DNA of 64,000 nucleotides from Tetrastigma voinierianum (taxonomy: Eukaryota > Streptophyta > Magnoliopsida > Vitales > Vitaceae), in the NCBI GenBank assembly GCA_016808115.1, contig JAEQBH010000650.1, forward strand, positions 1 to 64,000, in the 5' to 3' direction. The translations under genes were made by a program, and so were the position numbers. The notes beneath the pieces were generated by a model. The model worked only from the letters and a program-made list of their open reading frames with translations. It ran no database searches and was not told the origin of the DNA. This document shows, one piece after another, positions 1 through 11,388 of this stretch (its first letter is position 1; every line of letters begins with the position of its first letter).

Positions 1-3000
1 TATAAACTTAACGTACTTCCGCCGGCGTCACTTTAAGGTCACACAACATTTCATATAAAGTCAAATTAACGCGTTACCCTTGAGCACTAAAAAAGCCCAC
101 CCACAAAAAACCACTCATTTTGGCGCTATTTCTGTATTACTCTATGGACTATTAAAGAATTATTCAAAGATTCTTCAAAAAAATTTTAAAACTCTCAATT
201 CAGTCTTTATCTTATTCAATGACATCTCTTTAAAATTTCAATAAATTTTCTTCTCTAAGGCCCTCTCAACTACATAACACAAGTTCTGCATGTTTTGATT
301 CCAACTCACTGAATCACCTACTGTATCCTTGATTTCTGGGATCTTAACTATAAATTGGAAATATGGTTTCTTCACTCATTTGAAGCCTATGGTTCCTAAG
401 GTTTTCTTCTCAACAGAATCCCAATTTGGATCACAAAACTCAAGTTATTATATTTTATATAGATTACTAAAGTGCAACAACAGAATCTGCACATAGCTCA
501 CTTATAAGAAATTTCTGGGCACTTGGGTTCTGCATTGCCGACTTCCTTCAGATAACTTATTTCCCTAGAGTTTTATTTGCAGAATTTTGAATCACTCAAA
601 TTTGGATAGTGGGGAAACTCCATATGGCCAAAACACCACATATACCCAAAACTGAGCATAATCAGTGAGCTCTACAGATCTCGTTGCCTGATCCACGTGT
701 TGGGAGCTTTAGATCCTATAATTTGCTGTGGTTCCTTCTATACATTTGTATCACCTGCTCTCTTATGGTTCTTTACCAATTGAAATCAATTCATTTGAAT
801 TAATTATAACTCTGTTTATATAAAACAAAACAGAGTTTCATTGTATAATTTCTTTAAAAACCCAACATTCTTTTTACAACAAAGATTCCTCAAAACCAAC
901 ATGAAAATTCCTTAACAACTTCACAACACTTGAATTGGTGCTGGAACCTCAAACCTCAAAACCCTAGGTGAAAAATCAAGAACTAACCTAAGTTACAATT
1001 CTTTTTTAAACCACATACTTTTGATGATTCCATGCACTTTACATAATTTAGGGTTTTTAATCTCATAACCCCAAAATTCGAGTTTGTGATCTCACCCAAA
1101 GCCCTAGACTAAGGAGCATCAATTCTCCCAACAGATTCTACCACTAGAATCTCAGGCATCAAAATACACTTAAATTCAAGACATATTACCGCTGGTCTTT
1201 GCTTTCCTCCTATCCTTCTTCTTTCTATTCTCTTCCCTCTTTCCTTCTCTTGGCTCTCTCCCTTTCTCTCTACGCTGACTAAGCTTTGGGGATTAAATGC
1301 GTTTTAAGTTTATTTTCCCATTATTATAATATCATTTTCATTCAATTGGAAATTTGACCTCTCTCTTTGTTTTCAATTCATAACATACTCTTGTATTGTA
1401 GCCATCTACATAATAGTTTTCATATTCTTGTCTGTTTCCCTTTAAATAAAATTCTCTTGTTCTCATACAAATCCCGGGTTCCATAAACTTTCATTTTCCT
1501 ACTTCATTCTCAAAATACTATAATGAGAAGCCACTTGGTACTCTTGTACATAGGTATCATGTCACGTACACTCTCTCAGGAAGGGGTGTTCTGTGGGTCA
1601 AAGCAGAGTGCAGCAGTCTTTGACAATTTCTGTTTTTATCGGAAGGGAAATCAATACTGGCTTTAAAAGGTATAAAAACTATTGATAACAATTAAATTCA
1701 TTCGAAAGCGGGATGACAAATCCAACATTACACCATTAATTGAAGCTGCCCTATGATATGATCTGCTGAGTTAAACCCTATATGGAAGGTAGGTGTTACT
1801 CTTTACCCCGAACCTTCCCTTAGCATAAGTATGCCTCCCAACAAACAATGAATCGATATTCTTAATTGTTTTGTCATTTGTGTGAATGATGGCCACCTAA
1901 AATCTTCCCTAACATTTCTGATTCTATTTTATTTATCTTCTTTTATTTATCTGAACATGCGCATGGATTCTGAGTTTAATAAGGGTATCATATCAGAACA
2001 CTGACGCCTCCTTGCCTCTGAGTGTCTGCTTAGGAGTATTTCATCTTTTCTACTGATACATAAAGTTCTGAAATGTACGTGCTTCTTTGAGCATCCTTTA
2101 GCTTTCATCACGGGATGGACAGGAAGATCCAGTGATCATTAAATTCTTTGTTTAGTTATAAACTTGATTTTGATGGGATCTCTTGTAATTAGAGTTTGGT
2201 ATCATTTATTAACTGACTGCTATGGGCCCAATTCTTATTCGATTTTTAATAGCTCTTTGTTTTAAATCCTTTGATTAGTTAATCTGATGTATCTTAGTTT
2301 TATAAATCTGGAGATATAGTTTGATGCTAATATTATAATATGTCTACAGTGACTCACCTGAACCAACATTCGCGTGCTACTGTGGCACATGTGGATTATT
2401 ATCGGTCATATATAAATGAGTGCGATTTATTTTATGTAAATCTCTGAAATTAGTTATTATTAGTATCTTACATTTTAGTTCTATAAACTATGACTATTGC
2501 GGATATAGTAATAACCATTTGTTTGAAGTTTCAGTAGGACGTTAATATGATGGACACATATACTCTGGGATTTTAGTCTTTAACATTGTATCAAATTAGC
2601 ATGATTATCTTCATTAATGATATCTTCATGCGGTGACTTCGCAATCACCGGTGACGCCAGTGTTTGCAATATATAAATCGCGCTGGCGTCGCGACCAAGT
2701 TCTTTCGTGTCTTCACTCAATTCTTTGAATGATATGCGCCGAATACCCTTACTAACGCTCGTTGGTATGGACTTTCGCTACTGATCTTCTGCTTGAAGCG
2801 CTCTCTCTTTATTCTTGGATGGTGATATATTTACTTAACTAGTCGACACAATATTCAGTTAACATTTGTCTTTCGAATAATATCTTCGTGAGGGCCGACT
2901 TGAGATGTGTTCATCTTATATTTCTTTTAGTTTTATCCGCCCTATGGCGGATAAAGTCTTTCATCAAACCTTGGATTAACATATTGTAGATGCTAAATAT

Positions 3001-3400
3001 CTTATCATCCTGCGATAATAGCATGTGCATCTCTTACTTTTATCTCATACATCTATGTTCATGTCTGCTGGCATGACACTTATCACATTCATTGGGTTTG
3101 AATCTATGTGACATGTATATTATCAAATTTTTCATCTTCATTATTCATTTGATTGCTTTGTTTTGTCCATACAGTTTTACTAATTTATAAACTTTTTTTC
3201 TTACATCTTGGGTGAAAAACTACCTCGGATTAACTCATATTATATTCTCATTTAATTCTCTATTGAAGATTGTTTTTTTTATATCCATTTTGATGTATTT
3301 AAGATTTCTGGTACACCTTCATTTTATTCTATCCTTATGGGTTATTCTCGTCATAGAGAATGTTATCAAGTTATATTCATTTAGACGCGAGTTCTAATGT
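1..3400. other. AT-rich intergenic or degraded repeat DNA, no gene recognised
   Basis: I see no coding region, RNA gene or clear element border here. Pyrimidine-rich runs (about 1195-1270) and text such as the stretch at 960-1190 resemble degraded plant LTR sequence, but I could not pair it with another copy in the window. The segment at about 2640-2700 is locally GC-rich and contains GGCGTCGCGACC, a relative of the palindrome described under findings. The ORFs in 3212-3566 are short and fall in sequence that resembles the Athila-type LTR further right. Confidence 0.5.
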
Positions 3401-3969
3401 TGAGTTCACGCAATTTGCAACCCCTCTTCTAAGTTTTAGTATTTTTCTTTTGATTACTTCATACACCGATCTTAGGATGGAGGTTCTTACCTCCACAGAC
3501 GTAGTATTTGACCTTTATAATTTGATTCAAACTCCATCACCCTGTTTTGATGAAATTTCCTCATGATTGATGTTGATATGGGATCAAGTCGTTCAACACA
3601 AAAGAAGGAATATTAATTAGTTAAAAACTGATACTAATTAATTATCATAATTCATTAAGTTAAGGCAGTCTATTTGATACTTATTAGGTTCAAATGATTC
3701 TCTTATTCTTCGTCACCATACCCTGAATTAACTTTAACCTCTTGGGATTATATTCAGTATCATGAACTAAAGTCAGAGTAAGATAATGATTCCTCTTGGA
3801 ATTTTCTGATTTTTAAATACTAGGATAATAATTAAAACTATTATCAATCAATAATTAAAGTGCTATTAAGGCGTTCTTCAGCCTTATGCGCAGGCGACTA
3901 TCATCATTGACCCATTTAGAATAACAAACCACGATTACTCATATCATTAACTAATTGATCAGGAAGTTT
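3400..3969 (-). repeat. Athila-type LTR A1, left fragment
   Basis: This stretch aligns by eye with the LTR of element A2 (27770-28400 and 37130-37710). Shared blocks in the same order include the string AGTATTTTTC followed by TACTTCATAC, a GATGAAATTTCCTCATGATTG-like block, and the late block GGCGTTCTTC...CTTATGC...TATCATCATTGACCCATTT. The order shows that A1 lies on the minus strand. Its left border is not resolved: the 27114-27770 part of A2 has no convincing counterpart at 2700-3400. It is a degraded copy, older or less similar than the two A2 LTRs are to each other. Confidence 0.6.
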
Positions 3970-6104
3970 TGTCCATATAGGCCCCACTTTAAGTGAGAGG
4001 TCAGAACACATCTGAGACTCTTTTGCTTTTGGAACGTTCGGTGGGCTAGTTACCTCTTTGAATCAAATATAATATCTAATCAAAGCTATGTAAATAGTTA
4101 GCTTCGTTAACATTAATACTGGTCGTTCATTCATATATCTAGCGGATATTTACATTTTAATCAATGAAAACTATAATAGCATTGAACCCTACCTAGGTGT
4201 GTGATTAGCGATGAAGTGTGGAAGCGTCTTCTATACCTCTGGATCAAACCGTGCTCGGCCCCCAGCAGTGAAACCGTTATGTACGCACATTAATACTCTT
4301 TTTCTGTTAAGCGCCGCGTCGCGAATCTCAATTGTGATCTAGTTTGCGATTCTGCCGCAAAAGCTAATTGCCGCCTGCTGTGCCCTCGCCGGGCTGCCAC
4401 TTATCCGGATCTCAGTGGATTCTGAACTTCTCTCGCGCATAACGGGTGCAGTGATACTGAACATATGTGTATAAGCGGACTTATGTGCCGTTCGTGGTTA
4501 CGAAGCTATCTGCCCCACAGGAAGTCTGTGAGTCTGAGCTTATCGTTAACGCAATGTTAATGAACTCACCTCTTCTCGCTGTTGGAATACTGACCGGTGG
4601 CAAAAGTAAGTGGGACCACATCACGATAAATTGCGAGAAATTGGTGCGATGCGAGGTGCCATAGCTCGAGTGCGAAGCGAGTCGGAAGCGTGCACCCATG
4701 AAGTGTATTAGCACTAGTGCGGGAGTGCGGAAGCAGTCAGGCGACACGCCACGCGGCGCAAATGTATTAGTAACGCCTTTAGCGGTGTGAAATGCATTCG
4801 GTATGCCATGAGTGTTAGCGTAGCGAGAGTCACTGAAGCATTAGTCAGTGTGCGCGAAAGAGGGACTGTGTGGTGTCGCCAGTTGTGTCTCACCAATTAT
4901 ACCATATTTCATGAACTTATCTACCATCACTGGGCGTGCGCCGCATAAACTCAACTGTAGAGGCGAGTCTGATCTCATTGCCCCACCGCCTAAACGCGGA
5001 GGGACCTTTTTGCTTTATATAAGGTCCTCATTAGTCAATTCGAGATCCTCAGATAAAGACGCAAAGCGAAACTAAAACGCCAGTTCACATTACTGCCTGA
5101 GCAGTGGCTACATGGCGATGCTGCTTTGTGTCACAGCGTCAAGCGTGCTTTATCTTTAAATGCACGAAAATTTGGTCAAATTCTCCTCTCGGCATGCCAC
5201 GCACCTTAGTGAGCTTTATAAATTCAAATGGGATCCTAACCCATGGTGGGAGGACACGAAACCAACTCTAGATTTGATGATTTCTTCATTTTCTGAAAAC
5301 CTTTAGGCTCAAAGAGCACTCATATTTTCCGAGGAGAAAAACATCTCCTAAATTGTGTTCTAACAAGCAAAGGGAGTATTCACCTCTTAAACACATAAAC
5401 CCTAGCTCAGGAGAATCCATGCATCCTTCTAGCAAAGTCTATACCTAAAGGAAGGATTCTATAAATCTTATATAAACTAGGGTTTTTTCCAACCTTTCAA
5501 GAGTTCAGGTTGGATGAATTCCCTAGCTAGTACAGAATGGACGGAGCTAGATCCATACCGATCTCCACACCAGTCCATGCTATTGGATACAGGCCTCATT
5601 CGTTAAATACATGTGGTTCTTTTCTTATTCCCCCACCCACACACCCCCACCCCGGTTGCTGTATGTTCTCTACCTCCCACCCAGTTGTTGATTACTGATG
5701 ACTACATTAATAACTGTGGCGGCTATCTGTTTTACTTTCTCTCTTCTTCCTCTTCTTCTGCTGGACTGCCCCACCTCCCAGATGGGACCAATTTAGTTCT
5801 TGTCTCATTTTGGATCAAAATCATATTTGGCTTGTCTTTGGATTATACTTTCCCATTTTGTTAGGTCATTCATCTCTCTATCTATTTATCATTTAACTTA
5901 TCAAAATCCTACTTTGGCATACAATCTTATTATCTTATGACTTTTGTGTCCCATTTTGACAAATTACAAATTTACCCTTGTTTATTTCTAGGTTTCTCAG
6001 ATTTCACGTTTTGCATTTTAAATTACGAAAATTTCTTAAAATTATACCTACAAAATAATTCTAAACATGTTGAAAATGACTAGGGTATATTTTGAGGTGT
6101 TACA
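3970..6104 (-). mobile_element. Candidate gypsy-type LTR inserted in A1
   Basis: The A1 LTR alignment breaks after about 3970 and resumes at about 6105. The right border reads GAGGTGTTACA, the same kind of terminus as the LTR of G1 at 58352-58362 (GGGTGTTACA). The preceding 150 bases are AT-rich as in that LTR. If it is an LTR it lies in minus orientation, beginning TGTAACACC. The left border TGTCCATATAGGCCCC is a guess. The flanks (AGTTT and AATTC) do not match, so no target duplication supports it. It could also be a composite of two insertions. Confidence 0.35.
4200..5160. other. GC- and CpG-rich island of unknown origin
   Basis: This stretch stands out from its AT-rich surroundings by frequent CG dinucleotides and by short reiterated words such as GCGAAGCGAG, GTGCGGAAGC and GTGTTAGCGTAGCG. 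Two overlapping open frames (65 aa plus at 4467-4664, 88 aa minus at 4481-4747) show no family features and run antisense to each other, so I do not call either a gene. It lies inside the candidate LTR insertion and may be its body, but the G1 LTR has no matching block. Confidence 0.4.
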
Positions 6105-7856
6105 AATTCACTTAAATCATAAACGAACTGAAATAAATGAACTCCATAAACCTTTCATCCTCCATTTTAATTAGACGGTAATGAGAAAGATGATTTTAAT
6201 AATAAATTCGAGCTTGAAGCTACACTTCTGTTCAATATCCAAATCCCGAAATCTAAAGAAGAATACCAACTAAAATCTACATCAAACTCTAACAAACTAA
6301 CTCTACTAAAAAATAAAGAAAATAAAATATACAAGAGTCTACAACTACACGTACGTCCCGAGCTGCGGCTACTCACAAGGCTCCTAGAAGTGTCTATTTA
6401 TAGACTTCCTAATGTTGGGCTTCATTAATCATATTACAGGATCCCCAAAATTCGTGGCCCAAATCGGGTCACTACATCGCGACATAGAAAGCTCATATGC
6501 AGAAGTTTTCTACCTTGTCGTTGGCCTCTATCGTCTCATGCAGTCTTCTATCGCAACCTGTTCTTTGAGTTCTTTCTTGAATTCTATCGCGACAGACTTT
6601 GATAATGTCGCGACAGGATTTTTGTGTAGCAGTCTTGTTCTTGTTGCAATAGGAATGTATTGTGTCACGACACCAAATCTGTTTGCAACCAACATCTCAT
6701 GTCCTTTTGCTTCTGGAGTTTGTCGTGACATAATTTTTCTTGTTGCGACAAACATTTTCCTCCTTTTCAAATTTCGTCAACTCGTTTCGCGATGTGATTT
6801 TCTTGAACCTTAGCAATGTGCCGCGACAATAAAACTCCTTATAACAGACTTTCTTCTCCGGGATTCTTATCGATTGTTGAACCTGCTTGTACTCGACATA
6901 GAAATCTTTGTTGCGTACATGCTTCGACTTGGCCAACTTTAGTCTCCTCCCTTCTATTTCTATCACAACCTAATTTTATCATGTCGCTGATGTAATCTTT
7001 CATTTCATAGCTTTTATTGTCAATGGCATAAAATTTCTCTCACAATGATGACTTCGCCTTCATTTCTTTACATATGTCACAACATGAGTTTCTTTGTCGC
7101 TATTATTTTGTGTTGCTCTTCAACTCCTTACGCGATGTAGAATTCAATCTTCTTTCATGTTTTGTTTGTTGCGACCAAAAATAATTCCTTGCTCTAATTA
7201 TGAATTTGAATGTTATGTCACATAGGATTTTCTTTGTTGTGAAAAATTCCTCCTTGCGCAGTTTGGTTATGAAAACTTTGTTGCAACATAAAAACACTTG
7301 TCTCAGTTGACTTGTGTTGTATCCTTAGCACTTTTTGTCGCGACATAATTATCTTTTGTCAGGACAGAGTTCATCTGTTAGTCTTCAGTTTTTTATGTTG
7401 CGACAGAGGAAATATTGTTACGACATAGCTCCTTTGCTCTCTGCCTTGATCATTGTCGCGATAGGGTTAAGGACTGTCATGACATTCTTCTTTTCATTCA
7501 TCTTTAGTACTCAGACATAGAACTCTTTGTCGCAACAAAGATTCTATTTATGTTTAAGTTTAGTCCTGACTTTGTTGTGACATATAGCCATTCGGTTACA
7601 CATAGTTTTCTTTCTGCCTACTGAAATTGTGTCGCGACATACAAAAACTATGTCACGACATATAAAAACTATGTCGTGACAAAGACTGTTGCAGTTTCCA
7701 TTTTTTAGGTTCTTTTCTGCTTGTTTTCTCTCATTTTTCAATTAACACCCAAAACACAAAACATGAATGCTCCATAATTCGTATACAAATGGGAAATAAA
7801 ACCGTTAAAAACTGCTTAGAAATTTGGATTAAAAATAGATGAGCTAATACTCATCA
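6105..7856 (-). repeat. Athila-type LTR A1, right fragment with 5' terminus
   Basis: Colinear with 28400-30149 and 37720-38320 of A2: the blocks CCTTTCATCCTCCATTT, CTATTTATAGACTTCC and CCAATGTTGGGC-like text occur in the same order. It ends at 7838-7856 with GATGAG...CTCATCA, the inverted-repeat terminus seen in all four Athila-type LTRs here. Read on the minus strand the LTR starts TGATGAG. Between 6470 and 7690 it carries about a dozen copies of the TGTCGCGACA palindrome, exact at 6606-6615, 7336-7345 and 7630-7639. To its right is copia sequence rather than a polypurine tract, so this is either the 5' LTR or a solo LTR. The short ORFs in it (for example 6412-6813, 133 aa) are incidental. 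Confidence 0.75.
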
Positions 7857-8215
7857 AGGATTACTCAAGTTCTTGGACTTGATTGATCACTTATCTGAAT
7901 TTACCATTTGTAATCGAAGAAATGCCTATGACAAACTTCTGGGCCCCAAAATTCTCGGTTTAATATTTTCGATCTAGTGATTCCCATAACTCATTGGTTG
8001 TTTTCTTATCTGAATATGCATTGTATAAAGAATTAGTCATAGCAATCATGATGTAGTTTCTGCACAGAAAGTCATAATGTTTTCAAGAATCCACAACACT
8101 GATGACTTGGATATCGTGTTCATCCTCTTTGAGCTTAAGGGCATCTTTCAACAAGAATCTCAAGTAAGATTCAAGGTGGTTAGGTATAATAAATGATCTT
8201 ATGTCATTACTTGTT
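7857..8215 (-). pseudogene. Ty1/copia gag fragment
   Basis: Read on the minus strand, about 8180 to 7950 is open except for one stop and encodes the N-terminal gag domain of plant copia elements (the UBN2-type gag domain). Visible motifs are LKEDEHDIQVI, NYIMIAMTNSLYNAYS and KTTNELWESLDRKY. A second stretch after a stop reads KFVIG and later INQVQELE, which fits the next part of that domain. The product would be the capsid-like protein that packages element RNA in cytoplasmic particles. The same domain occurs on the plus strand at 19809-20560, so the two belong to related copia families. The fragment is cut at its 3' side by LTR A1 and has no protease or polymerase attached. Confidence 0.8.
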
Positions 8216-8694
8216 AAAATTAAGTCCATTGAACTTCTAGTTTTTCTCTAGATGAGACAAAGATAAGCATAAATAATAGGTATCACTGGTGCTTAGGCCT
8301 AGTTGCCACTTGGGAAAATGCAGTTGGAACAACATTGTTGGAATCAAAGTTCATTTCTCTGCAATATTGTAGAAAATGTGTCAATTTTTTATTCCCAAAA
8401 CAAATTCTCATAATAATTGAAAAATAACGAGTAACAAAGTATTCACAGGAAAGACTAGTGGGGTATAGAAACCCAGGCCAGAAACCAACCTCATTAGATA
8501 GAATATTCAATTCTTAGGAAAGATTGAGGTGGGACAAACAACCTTGCTTAAAATCCAAACTCCTTGCATGTAACTTCGTATCGTATCCAATTTCCTAAGA
8601 CCATAAAGGTCTAATAATAAACTTCAAATGAGTAAAGAGTTTAGTCTATAGCTTATCTCCTTATCATATATCTTGCATCAAGGAAACACACAAC
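8216..8694. other. No gene; possible copia leader or LTR remnant
   Basis: This lies upstream of the copia gag fragment when read on the minus strand, so leader and LTR sequence would be expected. I could not find a TG...CA border or a convincing primer site. A GGTATCA at 8279-8285 is too short to rely on. Confidence 0.3.
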
Positions 8695-8945
8695 CAATAG
8701 TCGTAGCTTGGTGGTTGAGGCTTTGTACTATGAACCCAAAGATCAGAGGTTCAAAGCATTTCCTTGTAATTTATTACAAGGTGTTTTCAATAAACTTACA
8801 AACCAAGTTTGTTTGGTTGTGATTTTGGCTTCAAAATTCCAATAATAAATAAAAGTTTGAACACTTCAAAACTTTGTTTTGTTTTTCCTTTTCCAAAACA
8901 TCCCTATTGAAAGGGGTTGTTAGATTTTTTTTTTACTTAAAAAGG
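8695..8945 (+). mobile_element. tRNA-derived SINE, copy S1
   Basis: A Pol III internal promoter is visible: A-box-like TAGCTTGGTGG at 8704-8714 and B box GTTCAAAGC at 8749-8757, which fits the consensus GWTCRANNC exactly, 35 bp apart. Just downstream is a small palindrome, TCCTTGTAATTTATTACAAGG, and then a T-rich tail ending in a run of ten T at about 8925-8937. The same order of A box, B box and TCCTTGTA...TACAAGG hairpin occurs on the minus strand at 19190-19525. There is no acceptor stem pairing, so it is not a functional tRNA. Exact ends and target duplications are not resolved. Confidence 0.65.
8704..8757 (+). promoter_or_regulatory. Pol III A and B boxes of SINE S1
   Basis: TAGCTTGGTGG (A box, one mismatch to TRGYNNARNNG) and GTTCAAAGC (B box, full match). 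Their spacing is typical of tRNA-derived promoters. Confidence 0.6.
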
Positions 8946-9890
8946 ACCCTTGACCTAAATTTTTTTCCTTCCCAAATCGATCAAGGAATTTCTTCCTTTC
9001 CACAATTCCTCCCTTGAAAGGTATGTTACCTTAAACAAGTCGGACAATCTTTCTTTTAATTTTTTAATTTTTTTTTTAAAAAACTAGTTTTTGTTTCTCT
9101 CGAAGAAATTTAAAAAATTGGATCTCCTCAAGATTTTTTTCCTCTAACTTCTTCCCGTTTGGTCTTTTTTTCCTTTTCCCCTTTTTTCCTTGTCTTCAAG
9201 AGGATTGACTGAATCTTTTTATTTTCAGATTGGCCGACAAACTTTTTTCAATCAACTTTGTCCTTCCCCGCGTAAATTTACTTTAAGTCTATTACAATAT
9301 TACATGACAAATACACCGAAACAAAATAATTTGAAGGAGAGGAAGAAAATTAAAAGAAACTACAAAGATAGAATGAACTTGAGTCTTGTGCAAATTTCAC
9401 AATCTCCTTAAAGCAAATTCGCTTTCTCCAAGGGTGCTTGAGAATTCGTGGTGTCTGCTTCCCATGATACAATGACCTCCAAATGATGACAATAGCACCT
9501 AGCTTACAAGCACTCTCGACGAAGCTGGAGATGTCTTCGATTCTATCAAGAAGAAACTCCCTTTAAATAGACAAGGGGAGGAAAAGATAATCAAGCTAGG
9601 ATTTGTTTAGACTGCTTTCAAAATCAACGAAAGAAAGCAATGTGTCACCTACAAGAAATGGCAAGGGTTTTAAAACATTTACTCAACTATTTCAAACTAA
9701 ACGTTAATTTCATTCAAATGGTTCAAAAACCACAATTATTACTCTTCGTACAAATGCATATTAAAATAAATTAATAGCATCATACAATTTGGTTGAGTAT
9801 CGTTAATGTATTTGATAAGAGAGTCATAAATGAACATTTTGTTCCTATTCTATGTTCCGATCAATTTATCTATAAAGTATCAATGTATCT
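8946..9890. other. T-rich, no gene recognised
   Basis: Long T and C/T runs at 8940-9190 look like low-complexity or degraded SINE or LTR tail sequence. The 73-aa frame at 9190-9411 has no recognisable motif. TTTAAATAG at 9564-9572 could be a TATA-like box but nothing downstream supports a gene. Confidence 0.4.
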
Positions 9891-10430
9891 AGAGCTTGCA
9901 ATATGGCTTGGTGGGCTAGTTCACTTTGACCCGATTTTTTGAAGGGATAATTTATAAAATTGATGGCCTGAATAGAATCGGGTCAAATTGGCTTGACCAT
10001 TTTTGGCCATTTTTGGCTCGTAACCTATTTGGGTTTGGTCAGATTGGCCTTATTAGGATTGGGCCATAAATTCTTTATTTATTTATTTAATAACTAGCTT
10101 TATAATAATCGCTCTCTTATCAAAAACCCTAGCCGTCCCTCACTTTTCTTTCTTGCAGTCTGGCTTTTGATTTTAAGGAGGGTTGATTTTCTAGCCATTC
10201 TTGGCCTGAAATCATCTCTTCACATTTTTTTCTCTTTTTTTTTTCTCAATAATATGGGTTCTTCCCCACATATATGGATTTCTTTTTCAATAAAATGGTT
10301 CTTCCCCTCCGCATCTATCTTGTTGCGGCATGTGATGGTGGTGTTTCGGCATTGGTGATCTAGTGATGATCATGTGGATGCCTCGCTTGTAAAAGCTTTC
10401 GTTGTTGACTCGTGCAAGCGTTGAAATTCT
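9890..10430. other. Possible DNA-transposon remnant (hAT-like subterminal sequence)
   Basis: The stretch carries repeated GGGTCA, TTGGCTTGACC, GGCCATTTTTGGC and ATTGGGCC words, followed by AAAACCCTAGCCGTCCCTC. Such clusters of TTGACC and GGGCC words followed by AAACCCTAG are common in non-autonomous plant hAT elements. No terminal inverted repeats or 8-bp target duplication could be confirmed, so this is a weak call. Confidence 0.25.
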
Positions 10431-11388
10431 TGTTTGTTTTTGTTTAAAACTACCGTTGGTTGATACTCTTGGTTTATATGATACTTAAATATGTACCATG
10501 AATTACGGTGATTAGCTTGCATTAAATAAATTATAGTTTTAATATTAAATATATTTTCATTTATTTCATTAATCCTAGTTTAAATATTTACTCATTTCAT
10601 TTTTTGTATTTATCTTTAAATTTTATTTAATCATATGTTTTTTTTAAAATTAAATATATGAATTTATTTAAAAAAATTACAAAATGATAATAATGAAGTT
10701 GTAGTATTTTTATAAATTAAAGATAGATAAATTATCAATATATTTTAAATATTTTTATTATTGAAACTAGTTTAATAATAAAATATTGTTAGTTTTAAAA
10801 TAAATAACAAAAAATTTTGCTCTTATTTTTTTTCCTATATTACTATGTCTTTTTGTAAAATGAATTTTAAACCCAAACAAAATTGTGAAAATAAGACATT
10901 TTATTATTATAATATTCAAATCCATTTTTCGAAAAAAAATATTTTTATTTTGTATATAAATAAAATTATATTTTTTACATTCTAAAAATTAAATAATTTA
11001 AATAAAATATATATAATCATATTCAAGAAAGAAATAGAAAATATTATTTACATTATGTGCTAATTTATTTTTAAATAAAATTATAAAATAAAAGAATATG
11101 GTCCAAAACTAATAAAATTTTAAAATAAAATATTTTATTTGAATCTTTAAAAAGATTTGCTTTTATTTAAATTAAACACAATATATTTTAACATTTCTAA
11201 ATAGAAATACAGATATTAAATCACTAAAAGGTTAATACATAATAAATCAAGCCAAAGCTTACAAATATGATAATACTATAGTGACTATAATATCTATGAC
11301 TTTAGTTCTACAACATAGTTATGATCATAATCTGATTTGTTATATATGTTTGATCGAATATGCTTTGAATGTCTAATCACCCACACAT
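10431..11388. other. Very AT-rich stretch, no gene
   Basis: Almost entirely A and T with many TTTAAAT and TATTTT runs from about 10480 to 11260. I see no element border and no open frame of note. Such sequence could serve as a matrix-attachment-like region, but nothing here proves it. Confidence 0.5.

Noticed and set aside
6412..6813. 133-aa open frame
   Set aside because: It lies inside LTR A1, has no family motifs, and the aligned A2 LTR copies do not keep the frame.
8700..8760. tRNA gene
   Set aside because: Only A and B boxes are recognisable; no acceptor or anticodon stem pairing. It is the head of a SINE.
9400..9620. Endogenous pararetrovirus promoter or fragment
   Set aside because: Only a TATA-like word and general composition suggested it; no coding motif of such viruses is visible.
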